From Mesorhizobium sp. WSM3862 (GTDB taxonomy: Bacteria > Pseudomonadota > Alphaproteobacteria > Rhizobiales > Rhizobiaceae): a DNA stretch of 64,000 bases. The notes beneath the pieces were generated by a model. The model worked only from the letters and a program-made list of their open reading frames with translations. It had not been told where the DNA came from and made no database searches. The stretch covers positions 744,001 to 808,000 of the forward strand of contig NZ_NSGE01000001.1 of NCBI RefSeq assembly GCF_002294985.1. The letters run 5' to 3'. Below, in pieces: positions 7,784 through 15,675 of this stretch. The position numbers and the translations under genes are program-made. Numbering within the stretch: the stretch's first letter is position 1; every line of letters begins with the position of its first letter.

Positions 7784-8683
7784 TCAGAACTTGCCGGTTT
7801 CCCGGAACAGTTCGAAGGTCGCACGGATGTGGTCGGCAACCGCCTTCACCGGCGCACTGGCATCGGGTGCCACCACCATGGCGAGATTGTAGGTGCCCAT
7901 ATCGGGCATGCCGTCCTTCGCGCCCAGAGAAACCATCTCGTCGCCGAGGAAGGACTTCGGCAGCGGCGCGACGGCAAGGTCAGCCATGATGGCGGCGCGC
8001 TGGCCGGCGGTATGAGCGCTCATATAGGCGATGCGGTAGTTGCGACCTTCCCGGCCGAGCGCTTCCAGGGCGCCGGCCCGCCAGGCGCAGCCTTCTTCCC
8101 AAAGCGAAACCGGCAGCGGTTCGCGCAGATGCGCGCAGCCGCCCTTGGCGCCGGCCCAGACGATCGGCTCGGTTAGCAGCACCTCGGCGCCGACCGCGCT
8201 GGTCTTGTAGGAATTGGTGAGCAACGTGATGTCGAGCGCACGGTCGTCCATGCGGCGGCGCAGATTGACGCTCTGGTCGATGGTGACGTCGACGGCGATC
8301 GACGGATGCGATTGCGCGAAGCGCTTCAACACGTGAGGCAGCACGCGCTCGCCATAGTCGTCCGGAGAGCCAAGCCTGACCACACCGACAATGTCGGGAA
8401 TGATGAACTTCGACACCACTTCGCGGTTGATCGACAAAAGCCGCCGGGCATAGCCGAGAAGCATCTCGCCGTCCGTGGTCAGCGTCACCGAGCGCGCGTC
8501 GCGCGCGAAGACGGAACGGCCGAGAATGTCTTCGAGCTTCTTGATCTGCATGGAGACGGCCGAGGGGGTGCGGAACACCGCATTCGCGGCGGTGGTGAAG
8601 CTGCCGGTCTCGGCGATCGCCACGAAGGTGCGCAGCACGTCGAGATCGAGCAGCGGCAAAGGATGGTTGAGTGGGGCGTTCAT
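7784..8683 (-). CDS. LysR family transcriptional regulator
   Basis: A 299-aa LysR-type regulator. The N-terminal winged helix (about residues 13-72) has FVAIAETGSFTTAANAVFRT followed by PSAVSMQIKKLE; the rest is a periplasmic-binding-like effector domain. The N-terminus resembles the LrhA/HexA subgroup. It reads towards the DUF1127 gene at 6406 and away from the one at 8904, and its promoter lies in 8684-8903 shared with that gene. Ligand and targets cannot be told from sequence. Confidence 0.85.
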   Translation of the reverse strand: MNAPLNHPLPLLDLDVLRTFVAIAETGSFTTAANAVFRTPSAVSMQIKKLEDILGRSVFARDARSVTLTTDGEMLLGYARRLLSINREVVSKFIIPDIVGVVRLGSPDDYGERVLPHVLKRFAQSHPSIAVDVTIDQSVNLRRRMDDRALDITLLTNSYKTSAVGAEVLLTEPIVWAGAKGGCAHLREPLPVSLWEEGCAWRAGALEALGREGRNYRIAYMSAHTAGQRAAIMADLAVAPLPKSFLGDEMVSLGAKDGMPDMGTYNLAMVVAPDASAPVKAVADHIRATFELFRETGKF

Positions 8684-8903
8684 CGGAGCTTGCCTTCAAT
8701 TTTTCTGATGCAAATGATCATTCCATTTCGTTTGATTGAACATCACTTCGAGCGCATAGTCAACTCGATCGATGCAGGATGCTGCCAAAAGCAGCCATCG
8801 AACGACCACGATACAGACCTGCAATCGACATGAAATGAAGCTGAAACAGACCTGACGTAACCCATTGCCGGGCGCCTCCCTGCCCGAATCGAGGAGAAAG
8901 AAA

Positions 8904-9089
8904 ATGTCTATCCTGTCGTCTATCGGTCGGCTCGCGACCGAATTCAGCGCCGCCCGCGCTCGCTACCAGACCGAACGCGCAATCCATGCGCTGCCGATCG
9001 AACTGCAGAAGGATATCGGCTGGCCGGAAGCCGCCGATGCCAAGACTGGATTGCGCTACGGCGTGGGAACCTGGGCCGGAGCCAAGTAA
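8904..9089 (+). CDS. DUF1127 family small protein
   Basis: A 61-aa protein, MSILSSIGRLATEFSAARAR then a DUF1127 core ending ELQKDIGWPEA, sharing QKDIGWP with the copy at 6406. GAGGAG (8891-8896) precedes the ATG at 8904, which makes this the start rather than a TTG 13 codons upstream. A good intrinsic terminator follows at 9110-9150, so it is probably a monocistronic, well-expressed transcript. Confidence 0.8.
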   Translation: MSILSSIGRLATEFSAARARYQTERAIHALPIELQKDIGWPEAADAKTGLRYGVGTWAGAK

Positions 9090-9109
9090 ATAAGTGTGCA
9101 TCACGTGCT

Positions 9110-9150
9110 AAGGGCTTGCCGCGTGTCAGACCGGCAGGCCCTTTTTGTTT
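9110..9150 (+). terminator. intrinsic terminator after DUF1127 gene
   Basis: AAGGGCTTGCCG (9110-9121) pairs with CGGCAGGCCCTT (9132-9143) with one mismatch, followed by TTTTTGTTT. It lies 20 bp after the stop codon. Confidence 0.8.
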
Positions 9151-9419
9151 GTACTCAAATGACTTTTCCAGCCATGCGGCCGTCGCATGACGCATATGAA
9201 GCACTCGCATAGCGGGGTCCGTTTCGAAATAAACCGCTGTAAATAATAGTAAATTTCGAACACGGAGCTCAAAAATGTCGCGTGGGATGTCGCTTTTCAT
9301 AACAAGCGCTTCGTTTTTGCGATTTAGTTTTGACTGAAGCAGGCCTATATCAACGCCAGCAAAAACGAGCTGCCCCACTCCATTAAGCGAAGGCGACCCG
9401 TCTGAGCAACCAAATGGAG
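9151..9419. other. gene-poor intergenic stretch
   Basis: This AT-richer stretch separates the terminator from the small ORF at 9420. TTCGAAAT (9223-9230) and ATTTCGAA (9253-9260) are inverted repeats with a 22-nt spacer, possibly an operator. A 20-codon frame (9275-9337) has GGAG upstream but is too short to call. Nothing else was recognised. Confidence 0.4.
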
Positions 9420-9560
9420 ATGATGATGAAGCTCTTTGCCCGCCTGTTCCCCCGTCGCGAAATGAACCTGACGACCGCTCTTGAGCGTCAGCGTCTTGCC
9501 AAGACCATGCCCGGCCAGACCGGCGCCATGGCTGCCGCTCGCCTCGGCTTCGTTGCCTGA
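9420..9560 (+). CDS. possible small basic protein (about 46 aa)
   Basis: Three consecutive ATG codons (9420, 9423, 9426) start a short frame, MKLFARLFPRREMNLTT from the last, ending at TGA 9558-9560. GGAG at 9416-9419 fits the 9423 or 9426 start best. An intrinsic terminator follows at 9611-9646, which supports a real transcription unit. I know no family for it. It resembles DUF1127 proteins only in size and in a basic N-terminus. Confidence 0.45.
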   Translation: MMMKLFARLFPRREMNLTTALERQRLAKTMPGQTGAMAAARLGFVA

Positions 9561-9610
9561 GACAGCAGTTTCGAACGGCACCTGGTTTGCCGTCGCGCTG
9601 AATGAAATTC

Positions 9611-9646
9611 AACGTCGCCCGGCTCCGCCGTGGCGGCGTTTTTCTT
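9611..9646 (+). terminator. intrinsic terminator
   Basis: AACGTCGCC (9611-9619) pairs with GGCGGCGTT (9632-9640) with a G-T pair, followed by TTTCTT. It lies 50 bp after the small ORF at 9420-9560. Confidence 0.6.
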
Positions 9647-9711
9647 CTGACGGCGCATTCGTTGGAACCTGAAGTAGCAACCTTCGGTCTCGCGCCATCG
9701 ACGATTGCCCG

Positions 9712-9804
9712 TTTGCGACCCGTGTCGCAAATTTAATCGTCGCTTAGCCGTCTAGCCGATTGACAGGAATGATTTTTCCTGATGTCGCTATGCTATTAGC
9801 GACA
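9712..9804. promoter_or_regulatory. promoter region of glxA-type gene with two TGTCGC palindromes
   Basis: TTTGCGAC-CCGT-GTCGCAAA (9712-9731) and GTCGCTA-TGCTAT-TAGCGAC (9784-9803) are perfect inverted repeats, each containing TGTCGC or its complement. A TTGACA at 9760-9765 could be a -35 box. TGTCGC is, from memory, the half-site of the related AraC-type ArgR of Pseudomonas. The 11-mer CGTGTCGCAAA recurs on the other strand upstream of the GcvT-type oxidase (15039-15049). Autoregulation is inferred. Confidence 0.5.
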
Positions 9805-9837
9805 TTCTGTTCGCGTCATGGCCGCGTGAGGTTTCCC

Positions 9838-10839
9838 GTGAATGCCGTAAAGCACCCGATCAAGAGATCGTTTGTGTTCTTCCTCATCCCCGACTTTACC
9901 ATGATCGCCTTCGCAACGGCGCTCGACCCGCTCCGCTCGGCCAACCGGATGCTCGGCTACGAGGCTTATAGCTGGCGCCTGGCCAGTATCGACGGCAAGC
10001 CCGTGCGCGCCTCGAACGGCGTCGAATGCGCCGTCAACACCTCGCTCGAGGAAGAGCGCAGGAAGATGGCCGGGCCGGACCGCCCGAACATGGCGATCGT
10101 CTGCAGCGGCATGAATGTCGAGCGCTATCATAACAAGTCGGCCTTCGCCTGGCTGCGCGAGGAATACAACCGCGGCGTCGCCGTGGGCGGCCTGTGCACC
10201 GGCGCGCACATCCTGGCGGCCGCGGGCCTGCTCTCCAACAAGCGCTGCGCCATCCATTGGGAAAACCTGCCGGGCTTCTCGGAGGCCTTTCCCAAGGCCA
10301 ACGTCTTCGCCGACCTCTTCGAGATCGACCAGAATGTCTACACCTGCGCAGGCGGCACCGCGGCGCTCGACATGATGCTAAAGCTGATCGGCGACGACTT
10401 CGACGAAAGCCTCGTCAACCGCGTCTGCGAGCAGGTGCTGACCGACCGCGTGCGCAGCCCGACGGATCGCCAGCGCCTGCCTCTGCGCGCCCGTCTCGGT
10501 GTGCAGAATTCCAAGGTGCTGACCATCATTGAATTGATGGAGGCGAACCTCTCCGAGCCGCTGTCGCTGATCGAGATCGCCGACCATGTCGATCTGTCGC
10601 GCCGGCAGATCGAGCGCCTCTTCCGCACCGAGATGGGCCGCTCGCCTGCCCGCTACTATCTCGAGATCCGGCTCGACCGCGCCAGGCATTTGCTCATCCA
10701 GTCGTCGCTGCCCGTGGTGGAAGTGGCTGTCGCCTGCGGTTTCGTCTCGGCCTCGCACTTCTCCAAATGCTACCGCGAGCTCTATGCCCGCTCGCCGCAG
10801 CAGGAGCGCGTCGACCGCAAGCAGTTGCTGGCCGCCTAA
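9838..10839 (+). CDS. GlxA family transcriptional regulator (DJ-1/PfpI-like plus AraC HTH)
   Basis: 333 aa from the GTG at 9838. Residues about 10-190 form a DJ-1/PfpI-like domain (FVFFLIPDFTMIAFATAL) and the last 100 residues are an AraC double helix-turn-helix (IADHVDLSRRQIERLF, VAVACGFVSASHFSKCYREL). The architecture matches GbdR, ArgR and CdhR, regulators of betaine, arginine and carnitine use. The GTG has GTGAGG 6 nt upstream; an earlier TTG at 9760 coincides with a -35-like TTGACA and is unlikely to be the start. With sarcosine and dimethylglycine oxidases nearby, a betaine/dimethylglycine sensor is a reasonable inference. Confidence 0.82.
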   Translation: MNAVKHPIKRSFVFFLIPDFTMIAFATALDPLRSANRMLGYEAYSWRLASIDGKPVRASNGVECAVNTSLEEERRKMAGPDRPNMAIVCSGMNVERYHNKSAFAWLREEYNRGVAVGGLCTGAHILAAAGLLSNKRCAIHWENLPGFSEAFPKANVFADLFEIDQNVYTCAGGTAALDMMLKLIGDDFDESLVNRVCEQVLTDRVRSPTDRQRLPLRARLGVQNSKVLTIIELMEANLSEPLSLIEIADHVDLSRRQIERLFRTEMGRSPARYYLEIRLDRARHLLIQSSLPVVEVAVACGFVSASHFSKCYRELYARSPQQERVDRKQLLAA

Positions 10840-10988
10840 GCGACAAGGCTACGAAAACCTACGCGGACTGCGTGTGCGCGGTCCGTATCGCCTCGATGCG
10901 GATGTCCTCGGTCAACTTCGCCTTCAGCGCCGAGAATTCCGGGCTGGTTTTCAGCCTGGCGTTATGACCGCTCGCCGGTTTGACGACC

Positions 10989-11330
10989 TCAATATCGGTC
11001 GCAATAGCACTCCGCGGACGAGATGCGGTCGTTCCAGCCGGAACCTCCGAAATCGCGGACCCTGCGATTGAGCTCGATCGAGCGGCCGCGCCTTCCTGCA
11101 TTCTCATAGGCGACAAGCGTGCAGCCCCGCCGCACCAGCACCGAGGAAACGCGGTCGTTCCAGAAGCCGCCCCGGAAATTGACGGCGTCGTCAGGACCCA
11201 TTGCAAGCGAGCGTCCGCGGAAGTTCGCATTCTCGAACAGCACGCAGGCGGCCTCGCCGTAAAATTGGGCGCTGGCGCTTCCGGCAAATATTGTCGACGC
11301 AAGCGCCGCCAGGATGACCAAACGTTTCAT
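10989..11330 (-). CDS. secreted beta/gamma-crystallin-like protein
   Basis: A 113-aa protein with a signal peptide (MKRLVILAALASTIFAGSAS, cleavage near residue 21) and two Greek-key motifs. Each carries the calcium-binding signature N/D-N/D-x-x-S/T-S: NDRVSS (58-63) and NDRISS (100-105), preceded by FENANFRGRS and YENAGRRGRS. It probably folds as a compact Ca2+-binding periplasmic or extracellular domain. Four cysteines (29, 70, 108, 110) could form disulfides. GAGGA precedes the ATG at 11330; an upstream frame extension would hide the signal peptide. No operon partner is visible. Confidence 0.75.
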   Translation of the reverse strand: MKRLVILAALASTIFAGSASAQFYGEAACVLFENANFRGRSLAMGPDDAVNFRGGFWNDRVSSVLVRRGCTLVAYENAGRRGRSIELNRRVRDFGGSGWNDRISSAECYCDRY

Positions 11331-11444
11331 GTAATATTTCCTCATTTCATCGCGTTGCGCGATGGCGCCGGCCCGATCACATTTTGCCATTGTGCCACAC
11401 GAGGAAGCAAGTCCGAACCCCGCTCCGGCGGAGCTTGCCGACCG

Positions 11445-12293
11445 TCACCGGCTATCCATCATCCAGCCGCGGTTGCGCCACATCTTCTCACCGGCCAGGC
11501 AATCGGCGGCCGGCCTGTCGTCGGCAAGCACGACCGGCGGGTGAGCCGCCTCTTCTGCCGCCCATTGCCGCGAAGCCGGGCCGGCGAGCTCGAGCACCAG
11601 CTTGCGGCGGATCGCTTCCGGGAATTGCGTCCAGTCGTTGACCGGGATCATGAAGGCGCCCGGCCCGCCGATCACGCAGTCGCTGTAGTAGCGGTCGAGA
11701 TTGGCGACGTCGAAGGCGCCGCCGTACCCGCCCCTTGTCATCAGCGGCAGTCCGTTGATGGTGATGCCCTGCCTCACCACCTCGTCGCGCGTGATGTCGA
11801 CCGGCGCGCCCTGGTTGTTGGGTCCGTCGCCCGAAACGTCGATGACGCGCTTGGTCCCCTGAAAGCCGCTTTCGGCGAAAAGGTCGCTGCCGAAGGCCAG
11901 TGCGCCGGAGATCGAAGTACGTCGCGCGCTGTCCGGCGGACGCGCGTTCATCTGCGCAACCACCCGTTCGGCGTCGGCGCGATTGGCAATCGCTGTCCAC
12001 GGTACGACGACCCGCTGCCATCTGGTGCCGGCCCACTCGACATAGGTGACCGCGATCTTGCCGTGGACGCCGTCGGCGATGGCCTTGAGCACGTTGTCAT
12101 CCGTCAGTGCCGCCGCATAGCCACGGCGCTGGATCTCGAGTTCGGCCGGCGACATGGAGAGCGAAACATCGACTGCGAGCACCAGCTCGACATCTACCGG
12201 CTCGATCGCACTCGATCGCGTGGGCGGGCCGAGGAGCAGCGCCAGCGCGGCGGCGCCGGAAAGCCAATGCCTTGTTCGGCCCAAAGCGGACAT
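11445..12293 (-). CDS. DUF1194 (von Willebrand A-like) exported protein
   Basis: A 282-aa protein with an N-terminal signal-like segment (SGAAALALLLGPPTRSSA) followed by a vWA-like fold. VLAVDVSLSMSP supplies the D-x-S-x-S metal-site motif, and RVIDVSGDGPNN is the second conserved loop of DUF1194. ATG at 12293 is preferred to an in-frame ATG at 12332, which overlaps the preceding gene's terminator. Function is unknown; an adhesion or protein-interaction role in the periplasm is typical of the fold. It follows the GcvT-type oxidase on the same strand but is separated from it by a terminator. Confidence 0.78.
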   Translation of the reverse strand: MSALGRTRHWLSGAAALALLLGPPTRSSAIEPVDVELVLAVDVSLSMSPAELEIQRRGYAAALTDDNVLKAIADGVHGKIAVTYVEWAGTRWQRVVVPWTAIANRADAERVVAQMNARPPDSARRTSISGALAFGSDLFAESGFQGTKRVIDVSGDGPNNQGAPVDITRDEVVRQGITINGLPLMTRGGYGGAFDVANLDRYYSDCVIGGPGAFMIPVNDWTQFPEAIRRKLVLELAGPASRQWAAEEAAHPPVVLADDRPAADCLAGEKMWRNRGWMMDSR

Positions 12294-12328
12294 GACGCAA
12301 CGGTAAGCGATAATCGCGCATGAACAAA

Positions 12329-12357
12329 GCAAAAAGGCCCGGCGTCGACCGGGCCTT
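12329..12357 (-). terminator. intrinsic terminator for the GcvT-type oxidase gene
   Basis: AAGGCCCGG (12334-12342) and CCGGGCCTT (12349-12357) form a perfect 9-bp stem with a 6-nt loop. On the minus strand the stem is followed by TTTTT. It lies 29 bp after the stop of the gene ending at 12386. Confidence 0.85.
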
Positions 12358-12385
12358 CCACCAATCCGGACGAACGCGCGCTCGC

Positions 12386-14947
12386 TTAGCTGCGCGGCTT
12401 GAGATTCTCCGGGTCGTAAAGCGGCTTGTAGCCGACGCCGGCCACTTCGACGGGATAGGTCTCGCCGAAATACTCCACCTGCAGCTTGCGACCTTCTTGG
12501 CAGTAGGCCCAGGGCAGATAGGCGAGCGCGATGTTCTTGCCGATGGTCGGGCCGTAGGCGACCGACGTGGTGAAGGAGCGTCGGCCGAGCTCGTCGACCA
12601 GCGTCTCGCCGGTCGCGGGATCCTGCACCGGCATGATGCCGACCGGATAGCGCGCGACGCCCTTGGAATCGGTGTTCTCGGTCATCGCCAGCGTGCAGAG
12701 CATAGCCGGCTGATGCTCGCGGGCGCGATATTCCAGGTGCTTGGCCTTGCCGCAGAAGTCGTTCTCCTTGACCTTCGGGCGGGCAAGATCTGCCTCGAGC
12801 AGATTGTATTCGGTCAAGAGGTCGGCGTTCTGCAGCCGCAAGCTCTTCTCCATGCGGCGCGTGTTGGCGTAGGTCTCGACGCCGAACGGCATCACACCGG
12901 TCGAGCGCAGCGCGTCCCAGACGGCGAGCCCGTCCTCGTAGCGCATATGCAGTTCCCAGCCCTGCTCGCCGACATAGGAGATGCGGAAGGCGGTGACGTC
13001 CTTGCCGCCGATCCTGATCGGCTTGATCGCCGCGAACGGGAAATTCTCCGGCGTCAGCCCGTTCGGGTCCTCGACCACCTTCTGCAGCGTCGTGCGCGCA
13101 TTCGGTCCCCAGATGCCGATGGTGACGTATTTTTCGGTGACATCGGTGACAGTGACATCGAAACCTTTGTCCTGCGCGGTGCGCTGCATATAGCGGAAGT
13201 CGCGCGGCCCGGCGTCGGCGCCGTCGATGACGCGGCAGCGATCGGCCATGCGGATCACGGTGAAGTCGGCGCGCACCATGCCCTCCTCATCGAGGAAGTG
13301 AGTGTAGATGCCCTTGCCGATATTGTTGTCGCCGCCGATCTTGGCCGCGCACAGCCATTCCAGCAGCGCAACATGGTCAGGGCCTTCGACGTCGTACATC
13401 GAGAAATGCGACAGGTTGACGATGCCGCAATCCTCGCTCATCGCCAGATGCTCGGCATTGGAGACGCGCCAGAAATGGCGGTTGTCCCACTCGTTCTCGC
13501 GCACCGGCACGCGGTTGGCGTATTTTTCCAGGAGATGCTCGTTGGCGGCATAGCCGTGGGCGCGCTCCCAGCCGCCCAGTTCCATGAAGTAGCCGCCGAG
13601 TTCCTTCTCGCGCTCCCAGAACGGCGAGCGGCGGATGTTGCGGCCCTTGGAGAACGGCTCGCGCGGATGCACCGCCGGATTGTAGACCTTCATCGCCGTC
13701 TCGGTGCAGCGATCCCAGATGAACTCTTCCTTCGTCTGGTGCGGGTAGAAGCGCGCATAGTCGATGGCATGATGGTCGATCGAGGTGCGGCCGTCGGTCA
13801 TCCAGTCGGCGATCAGCTTGCCCATGCCCGGGCCGTCCTTGACCCAAATGGCGACGGCGTACCAGAGGCCCCTCACCTTCTGGCTTTCGCCCATGGACGG
13901 GCCGCCGTCGGTGGTGACCTGCAGCAGGCCGTTGAAGGAATGGCCTTCATTGTAACCGAGCTCGCCGAGGATCGGCGTCAGTTCCATGGCGCGCTCCAGC
14001 GGCGCCATGATCTGCTCCATGTCGAGGTCACGCTGCGAGGGCGAGAGCCGCGCCTGGTCTTTTTCCAGCAGGTCGCGCGGATGGCAAAGGCGCGGATTGG
14101 TCTCCTCGTAATAGCCCCATTCGATCTGCCCGCCCTCCGCGGTCTTGGGATCCCCGGTGTCGCGCATATAGGCCGAGTTGCCCTGGTCGCGCAGCAGCGG
14201 CCAGCCGATCTCCTTGCCGGTGCCGGCGAACTCGTTATACGGGCCGAAGAAGGTCAGCGGGTGGTCGATCGGCATGACCGGCAGGTCTTCGCCGACCAGT
14301 GCCGCGGTCAGCCGGCCCCAAATGCCGGTGCAGACGACCACATAATCGGCTTCGATCGTGCCGCGCTCGGTCGCGACGCCCTTGATGCGGCCGTTCTCGA
14401 CGATCAGGTCCTTGGCCGAGGTGTTGGCAAAAGCCTGGAGTTTGCCGGAAGCGACACCCTGGTCGACGAGCTTGCCGGCCACCGTCTGCGAGCGCGGGAT
14501 GACGAGACCGGCGTCGGGGTCCCACAACCCGCCCTGCACAAGATGCTCCTCGATCAGCGGGAACTTCTGCTTGATCTCGGCCGGCTCGATCAGGCGCGCG
14601 CGGGTGCCGAATGCCTTGGCGGAAGCAATCTTGCGCTTGATCTCGTCCATGCGGCCGTCGTCGCCGACGCGCGCGACTTCGAGGCCGCCGATGCGCGCGT
14701 AATGCCCCATCTTCTCGTAGAAATCGATGGAATAGAGCGTCGTCCAGCAGGAGAGAAAATCGTGGCTGGTCGTGTAGCAGAAGTCCGAGGCATGCGCGGT
14801 CGAGCCGATATCGGTCGGGATGCCCGACTTGTCGATGCCCACGATGTCGTCCCAACCGCGCTCGATCAGGTGATGGGCGACCGACGCGCCGACAATACCG
14901 CCAAGACCGACGATGACGACCTTCGCCTTTTTCGGAAACTCTGCCAT
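12386..14947 (-). CDS. FAD-dependent oxidase with GcvT domain, dimethylglycine dehydrogenase-like
   Basis: An 853-aa protein. It has an N-terminal DAO-type FAD domain (VVIVGLGGIVGASVAHHL, GxGxxG), a central FAO_M-like linker, and from about residue 440 a GcvT aminomethyltransferase folate domain plus GCV_T_C. This is the layout of dimethylglycine and sarcosine dehydrogenases, which oxidise the N-methyl group and load it on THF. The position of the FAD-linking His in DMGDH is occupied by H52 in STAHAS rather than the TWHAAG of the two paralogues downstream, so its substrate may differ. It is monocistronic, with its own terminator. A CGTGTCGCAAA element lies about 90 bp upstream. Confidence 0.85.
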   Translation of the reverse strand: MAEFPKKAKVVIVGLGGIVGASVAHHLIERGWDDIVGIDKSGIPTDIGSTAHASDFCYTTSHDFLSCWTTLYSIDFYEKMGHYARIGGLEVARVGDDGRMDEIKRKIASAKAFGTRARLIEPAEIKQKFPLIEEHLVQGGLWDPDAGLVIPRSQTVAGKLVDQGVASGKLQAFANTSAKDLIVENGRIKGVATERGTIEADYVVVCTGIWGRLTAALVGEDLPVMPIDHPLTFFGPYNEFAGTGKEIGWPLLRDQGNSAYMRDTGDPKTAEGGQIEWGYYEETNPRLCHPRDLLEKDQARLSPSQRDLDMEQIMAPLERAMELTPILGELGYNEGHSFNGLLQVTTDGGPSMGESQKVRGLWYAVAIWVKDGPGMGKLIADWMTDGRTSIDHHAIDYARFYPHQTKEEFIWDRCTETAMKVYNPAVHPREPFSKGRNIRRSPFWEREKELGGYFMELGGWERAHGYAANEHLLEKYANRVPVRENEWDNRHFWRVSNAEHLAMSEDCGIVNLSHFSMYDVEGPDHVALLEWLCAAKIGGDNNIGKGIYTHFLDEEGMVRADFTVIRMADRCRVIDGADAGPRDFRYMQRTAQDKGFDVTVTDVTEKYVTIGIWGPNARTTLQKVVEDPNGLTPENFPFAAIKPIRIGGKDVTAFRISYVGEQGWELHMRYEDGLAVWDALRSTGVMPFGVETYANTRRMEKSLRLQNADLLTEYNLLEADLARPKVKENDFCGKAKHLEYRAREHQPAMLCTLAMTENTDSKGVARYPVGIMPVQDPATGETLVDELGRRSFTTSVAYGPTIGKNIALAYLPWAYCQEGRKLQVEYFGETYPVEVAGVGYKPLYDPENLKPRS

Positions 14948-15038
14948 GCCCGCGACTCCAAAGTGCTAAAGCGGGCGCGCCGGCGCCCGTTCGAATTGCG
15001 CCACAATATGCAGAGGACGCGGATTGAGCTACCGCCTG

Positions 15039-15049
15039 TTTGCGACACG
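15039..15049 (-). promoter_or_regulatory. CGTGTCGCAAA element, possible GlxA-type regulator site
   Basis: The minus-strand 11-mer CGTGTCGCAAA is identical to one at 9721-9731 in the promoter of the GlxA-type regulator. It lies about 90 bp before the GcvT-type oxidase start, a sensible activator distance. Sharing between these two promoters suggests regulation of the oxidase by that regulator (inference). Confidence 0.4.
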
Positions 15050-15223
15050 TCGCGGATGCCGCGCGACCCGGCGCGCCGGCCCGGCTCGGGATGCGATTTC
15101 GCTCGGCGAAAGCCCAGATGTCCTCGGCCTGGAGGCCGACCTGGTAGCCGGCGGTCTTAAAGCTTGACCACGACAGGGGACATTTCCGGCGTCATCGTTA
15201 AGGAGCGGCTACTGGAAACGACA

Positions 15224-15247
15224 AAGGCCGGACGAACGCCCGGCCTT
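15224..15247 (-). terminator. hairpin terminator after small secreted protein gene
   Basis: AAGGCCGG (15224-15231) and CCGGCCTT (15240-15247) form a perfect 8-bp stem, with only a short T-run (TTT) on the minus strand. It lies 22 bp beyond the stop at 15270. Confidence 0.6.
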
Positions 15248-15269
15248 GCCGATCATATTCAAGGAGTTC

Positions 15270-15533
15270 TTACTTGATCCGCGCGACGCCGCCGGAGATC
15301 TCGACCGTTTCCGAACCGGTCAGCGCTTCGAGATCACCATTGGGCAGGGTGACGAAGCAGCCATTCGGGCAGAACTCCACCGTCTCGCCGGCGGCCAGCG
15401 CCAGCTCGGTCTTGCCGCCGCCTTCGGTCACGATCAGCGTCCGCGTCTGGGCGTCCTTGTTGACCGCGCTGGCGGCAAAAGCCGAACCGCCCAGGGCCAG
15501 GAAAGCGATGGCGGCAACGACAGACTTCCACAT
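15270..15533 (-). CDS. small exported hypothetical protein (87 aa)
   Basis: The N-terminus MWKSVVAAIAFLALGGSAFA is a clear signal peptide, leaving about 67 residues. The mature part is beta-rich by appearance (TRTLIVTEGGGKTELALAAG) with one CPNGC pair that may form a disulfide. ATG 15533 is chosen because it places the signal peptide at the N-terminus; a start 16 codons earlier would bury it. I do not recognise the family. It is a short single-gene unit between its own terminator and the MscS gene. Confidence 0.6.
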   Translation of the reverse strand: MWKSVVAAIAFLALGGSAFAASAVNKDAQTRTLIVTEGGGKTELALAAGETVEFCPNGCFVTLPNGDLEALTGSETVEISGGVARIK

Positions 15534-15675
15534 TGCAATTCCGGTGTTTCCACACCGCCTCTGTTCAATTTCGCAAGGCATTCTCGCCCTTTGCGTGAGA
15601 GCTTATATGAGATGTAACGTGAACCGCAACTGAATGCCGCATTCATGCCACAATCGGCTTCGGCGGCCGCCAAAG

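Larger units (their letters stand above)
14948..15269. other. 322-bp gap: promoter region of the GcvT-type oxidase and 3' end of a small secreted gene
   Basis: On the minus strand this holds the promoter of the oxidase starting at 14947, including CGTGTCGCAAA (15039-15049), and a GC-rich hairpin near 14970-14990. A terminator for the next gene lies at 15224-15247. Part of the minus strand near 15095-15165 can be read as a short protein-like fragment, but it has no start or recognisable family. Confidence 0.4.

Noticed and set aside
9275..9337. 20-codon frame with GGAG upstream
   Set aside because: Too short to separate from chance and without a terminator or partner gene of its own.
10859..10988. 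Protein-like C-terminal fragment on the minus strand (ending in DIRIEAIRTAHTQSA)
   Set aside because: It reads like a coding remnant but has no plausible start, and the only longer frame containing it is antiphase to the crystallin-like gene. Left unannotated.
10980..12323. 447-codon plus-strand frame
   Set aside because: Antisense to the crystallin-like and DUF1194 genes, both with signal peptides and family motifs.
12320..15160. 946-codon open frame on the plus strand
   Set aside because: It is antisense to the GcvT-type oxidase over nearly its whole length, its translation is Arg/Ala/Asp/His-rich and without domains, and it runs through a terminator. GC-rich codon bias creates such shadow frames.
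15095..15165. Short protein-like stretch on the minus strand (AGYQVGLQAEDIWAFAER)
   Set aside because: No start codon, no extension and no family recognised; could be chance in GC-rich DNA or a remnant.
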